A stretch of DNA of 9,428 nucleotides from a bacterium TMED198 (lineage in GTDB: Bacteria > Fidelibacterota > Marinisomatia > SCGC-AAA003-L08 > D37C17), in contig NHIV01000077.1 of the NCBI GenBank assembly GCA_002170735.1, forward strand, positions 1-9,428, given 5' to 3'. The notes beneath the pieces are model-generated. The model ran no database searches and was not told the origin of the DNA. It saw only the letters and a list, made by a program, of their open reading frames with translations. Shown piece after piece: positions 6,805 to 9,428 of this stretch; within the stretch, counting starts at the first letter, position 1, and every line of letters begins with the position of its first letter. A program made the position numbers and the translations under genes.

Positions 6805-9428
6805 TTAGTTAATAATTGTCTGTGCATTATATGCAGAATACATCAAATTAACGCATTCTTTAAGATGCGCATAAGTATACTGATCATATTGCTCTGTTTC
6901 TAGCAAAGACTTAATTTTTAGATATAATCTATTTATGTGATGTCTTGACAGTGACTGAGCATCATGTGAGAATGATTTATTTTTATTGATTAGAATAGTT
7001 ATTAATGCTTCAACATGATTTTTTTGCAAATTTCTTCTAAAACTATTAATGTTTTTTCCTGATGATAGCTCTTGCCATATAGCTAAATTTATCTCATTAA
7101 ATAGTTCTACCATTGTAAACTTATCTTCCCCACTCTTAACTCTAAGCTCATTATCTTGAACTCTCAATAAAATTCTTGGATCTAAAATTCTATACAACGC
7201 CCCACTTTGTATATAATTAATTACATTGTGTAATGGATAATCAAGCCTACTCATTCTCCATACTGATCCCCTGAAATCTGGTAACCTTTCTGGGGCAAGT
7301 TTATTCAAAAGTTCAGGATCAAATTGAAAAGCTTCCTTTGAAAATATATTTTTTGAAATAAATCTTAGAGCCTTTCTTTGATCTTCAGCATCTACGGGTT
7401 TAAAAGGGTTTAATGTTTCAGAGTCTCCAATATGGTGCCTACTATGATACACTCCACCTATAAACTTAGATGTATTTCTTGCAGCACTATAATACTCCCT
7501 TATACCTTGCCCAAATACTCTTCTAAGTTTGTTATATTTTCCCCCATCAATACTATATTTTTCAATTATTTTATCCCATAGGCTATGAACTAACTTAATT
7601 TGATTGTCATAGTATGCAACAGGATCGGAACTAAGATCCCAAATATTACTATGTGGATCAATTCCTCTAGTTGAAAGTCCATAAGTATCTTCATCCGTTG
7701 CATACTTTAATAATGGATTAGTAGACTGACTGGCAATTAGATTTAATGACTTAGATTCATCCTTGTTATCAAAATTTGAATAACCATACATTATAACCCA
7801 ATCATCATACACACCTGGAGTAGTTTGAAAAAATACTTTTCCATTAAACATATTAACAGGGTGATAGTCCATAACAGATCCACTTATACCATTTTTATAT
7901 GTAAACTCAGGATTACTCAACTGACTTACAGTATATATTGAACTAGCCTTAAAATTATGTCTCAATCCCAAGGTATGACCTACTTCATGAAGAACCAAAT
8001 CGACTAATCCTGCATGAACGTACTCCTTTAAACTAGTTTTTGATGAACCATCAATTAAGTTGCTGCCTGAAAGAAGATTCCATCCAAGAACCATTTGATG
8101 CGCTAGATGACTTTGATAGCTGCATTGATCTAGAGAATGATCATGAAAATCATGTGAATCCCAATTTTCAATACTATCTTCTTCTTTTATAAAATCTGAA
8201 AAAGTTTGTTCTGTTGATGGTATAACAAACTCTTCAAACTCATTAAAAAAGGAACGAATAAAATCTGCACTGATTCTAATATCAGCATCGAATAATTCGC
8301 CAGTGTAAGGATTGGCTCTTGAAGGACCAACTGCATATCCAGATCCTGGCTGAAATATCCATCTAATAGTATTATATCTTACATCTGCCGGATCCCAATT
8401 AGCATCATCAGGCATTTGCTTAACAACTATTGCATTTGATATTCCCGCCTTTTCAAAGGCGCTATTCCAAGCAAGTATACCTTCCCTAACTGCAGGCCTT
8501 AAATCTTCAGGAACTGTATTCTCAATCCAATATACTATGGGCTTTATTGGATCAGAAACTCTACGATTTGGGTTCTTTTTTCTAAGATCCCACCTATTTA
8601 TATATCTAGTGTATGCATCTTCTTCATAAATATTTGAATAGTCCTGATGCATTGTTAAAAAATAACCCAACCTATCATCAGCTAACCTTGGCCTATAATC
8701 AGTGTTTACAATCTTTGAAAAGCTGATATGATATTTAATTGACAAACTTCTTGAATCGGGGAGTGTATAGACATATTGAGGGTTTTTTGAAGTAAAATGA
8801 AGCTCAACTTCTGCTTCTGTATTATTTGGAAAACTTTTTATAGTAGTAAAAAAACTATTGTCTTTTTGGAATCTAAACTTACCATTACTTCTTTCAGATA
8901 AATTTTCAATATCCCTTATATATATATCTTTCAAATCTATTAGTATTGACTTCGTTGCATGATGAGGGTTGCTGTTGATTTTTGAAGTGGAAACAATTGA
9001 ATTACTTACATGGTTATCAATTGCTTTTTGGAAAGCTGAATCTAAATTGGATCTAAACTTAACATTTTTTCTTATAAAATGAACTTTTCCTCCAATCTGT
9101 TTAAAAATAAAAACATACTCATCAAGCATTGAACTACCATCAAAGTTGTATGCATCACCAGATTCTCTTGTATAACTTGCTAAATACTCATTATTAAATT
9201 GATCAGGTTTAATTTCAAGGAGAGCATGTTTTTTATTTTCATTTATATATATATTAAATAGGCCCTCAACTTTATTGTATCCCTTTACTGTATTAATAAA
9301 TGACTTTTTCTTTAGTTTATCATTTGATTGAGATTTTTTTTGAGATTTTTTTTGAGATTTTAGAAAGTCAATATTGAGTGATTGATATGCATCTGCACTT
9401 AATATTGAATCATGGCTAAAAATTAATA
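6805..9428 (-). CDS. Large zinc-dependent metalloprotease, DUF5117/DUF4953 type (5' end missing)
   Basis: The minus-strand frame is open from the right edge to TAA at 6805, giving 874 full codons less the stop (873 residues); the start is outside the window. The methionine at 9129 is residue 100 of this fragment and lies between conserved segments, so it is not the start. Residues about 44-90 look like the short DUF5118 region (VEGLFNIYIN, HALLEIKPDQF). Residues about 95-290 look like DUF5117, then comes the catalytic part with GPSRANPYTGELFDADIRIS and the zinc motif HEVGHTLGLRH (480-490; bases 7957-7989), followed by a methionine-turn candidate SVMDYHP near 519. HExxHxxGxxH plus a Met-turn is the metzincin signature. 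Family members are usually exported; the signal peptide would be beyond the edge. The physiological substrate is unknown. A Lys-Ser-Gln repeat lies at residues 23-33. Confidence 0.9.
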   Translation of the reverse strand, partial: LIFSHDSILSADAYQSLNIDFLKSQKKSQKKSQSNDKLKKKSFINTVKGYNKVEGLFNIYINENKKHALLEIKPDQFNNEYLASYTRESGDAYNFDGSSMLDEYVFIFKQIGGKVHFIRKNVKFRSNLDSAFQKAIDNHVSNSIVSTSKINSNPHHATKSILIDLKDIYIRDIENLSERSNGKFRFQKDNSFFTTIKSFPNNTEAEVELHFTSKNPQYVYTLPDSRSLSIKYHISFSKIVNTDYRPRLADDRLGYFLTMHQDYSNIYEEDAYTRYINRWDLRKKNPNRRVSDPIKPIVYWIENTVPEDLRPAVREGILAWNSAFEKAGISNAIVVKQMPDDANWDPADVRYNTIRWIFQPGSGYAVGPSRANPYTGELFDADIRISADFIRSFFNEFEEFVIPSTEQTFSDFIKEEDSIENWDSHDFHDHSLDQCSYQSHLAHQMVLGWNLLSGSNLIDGSSKTSLKEYVHAGLVDLVLHEVGHTLGLRHNFKASSIYTVSQLSNPEFTYKNGISGSVMDYHPVNMFNGKVFFQTTPGVYDDWVIMYGYSNFDNKDESKSLNLIASQSTNPLLKYATDEDTYGLSTRGIDPHSNIWDLSSDPVAYYDNQIKLVHSLWDKIIEKYSIDGGKYNKLRRVFGQGIREYYSAARNTSKFIGGVYHSRHHIGDSETLNPFKPVDAEDQRKALRFISKNIFSKEAFQFDPELLNKLAPERLPDFRGSVWRMSRLDYPLHNVINYIQSGALYRILDPRILLRVQDNELRVKSGEDKFTMVELFNEINLAIWQELSSGKNINSFRRNLQKNHVEALITILINKNKSFSHDAQSLSRHHINRLYLKIKSLLETEQYDQYTYAHLKECVNLMYSAYNAQTIIN
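9329..9361 (-). repeat. Tandem 12-base repeat (2.75 copies) inside the protease gene
   Basis: The + strand unit TGAGATTTTTTT begins at 9329, 9341 and 9353, the last copy being cut to nine bases. On the coding strand it encodes KSQKKSQKKSQ, a basic linker before the first recognisable domain. The 12-base period preserves the frame, but the two T8 runs (9334-9341 and 9346-9353) are mononucleotide tracts that could slip by one base and shift it. Confidence 0.8.

Noticed and set aside
9127..9129. ATG at 9129 as the protease start, and ATG at 209 as the oxidase start
   Set aside because: In both cases the frame continues to the window edge through sequence matching the family, so these are internal methionines.

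Overview
The window is strongly AT-rich bacterial chromosome, tightly packed, with six protein genes, one candidate 35-codon gene, and no RNA gene, CRISPR array or insertion sequence that I can see. Intergenic gaps are between 5 and about 135 bases. Shine-Dalgarno signals are mostly weak, and three genes can only start at TTG or GTG. The gene content (MiaA, RmuC, PlsY, a large secreted-type zinc protease, a FAD-linked oxidase) suggests a free-living, probably marine, Gram-negative bacterium with a compact genome. I cannot fix the phylum from the sequence. The MiaA and glycosyltransferase variants look unlike typical enterobacterial versions.

Layout. A FAD-linked oxidase on the + strand is cut by the left edge (1-1006). 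It runs tail-to-tail into a minus-strand cluster that reads from right to left: miaA (5665-4739), a family 2 glycosyltransferase overlapping it by 26 bases (4764-3637), a fused DhaL-DegV protein (3579-1768), plsY (1762-1142) and a possible 35-residue peptide (1114-1007). Divergent from miaA is rmuC on the + strand (5728-6798). Six bases beyond rmuC ends a convergent large metzincin-type protease gene, whose reading frame stays open to the right edge (9428-6805). Both edge genes are therefore partial. The first ATG inside each of them (209 and 9129) is an internal methionine, not the start.

How the genes work together. The clearest link is between the DhaL-DegV protein and PlsY, separated by five bases. 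The first carries, in one chain, the equivalents of the FakA kinase and the FakB fatty-acid-binding protein. It is thus predicted to make acyl-phosphate from free fatty acid, and PlsY uses acyl-phosphate to acylate glycerol-3-phosphate. The pair would form a short fatty-acid salvage route into phospholipid. miaA (tRNA A37 prenylation) and the soluble glycosyltransferase are translationally entangled but have no obvious shared pathway. The other genes look like unrelated neighbours.

I did not find a clearly new multi-gene system. The best leads are the single-chain fatty acid kinase beside plsY, the small ORF after plsY, the miaA/glycosyltransferase overlap over a T7 run, and a slippage-prone repeat near the start of the protease.
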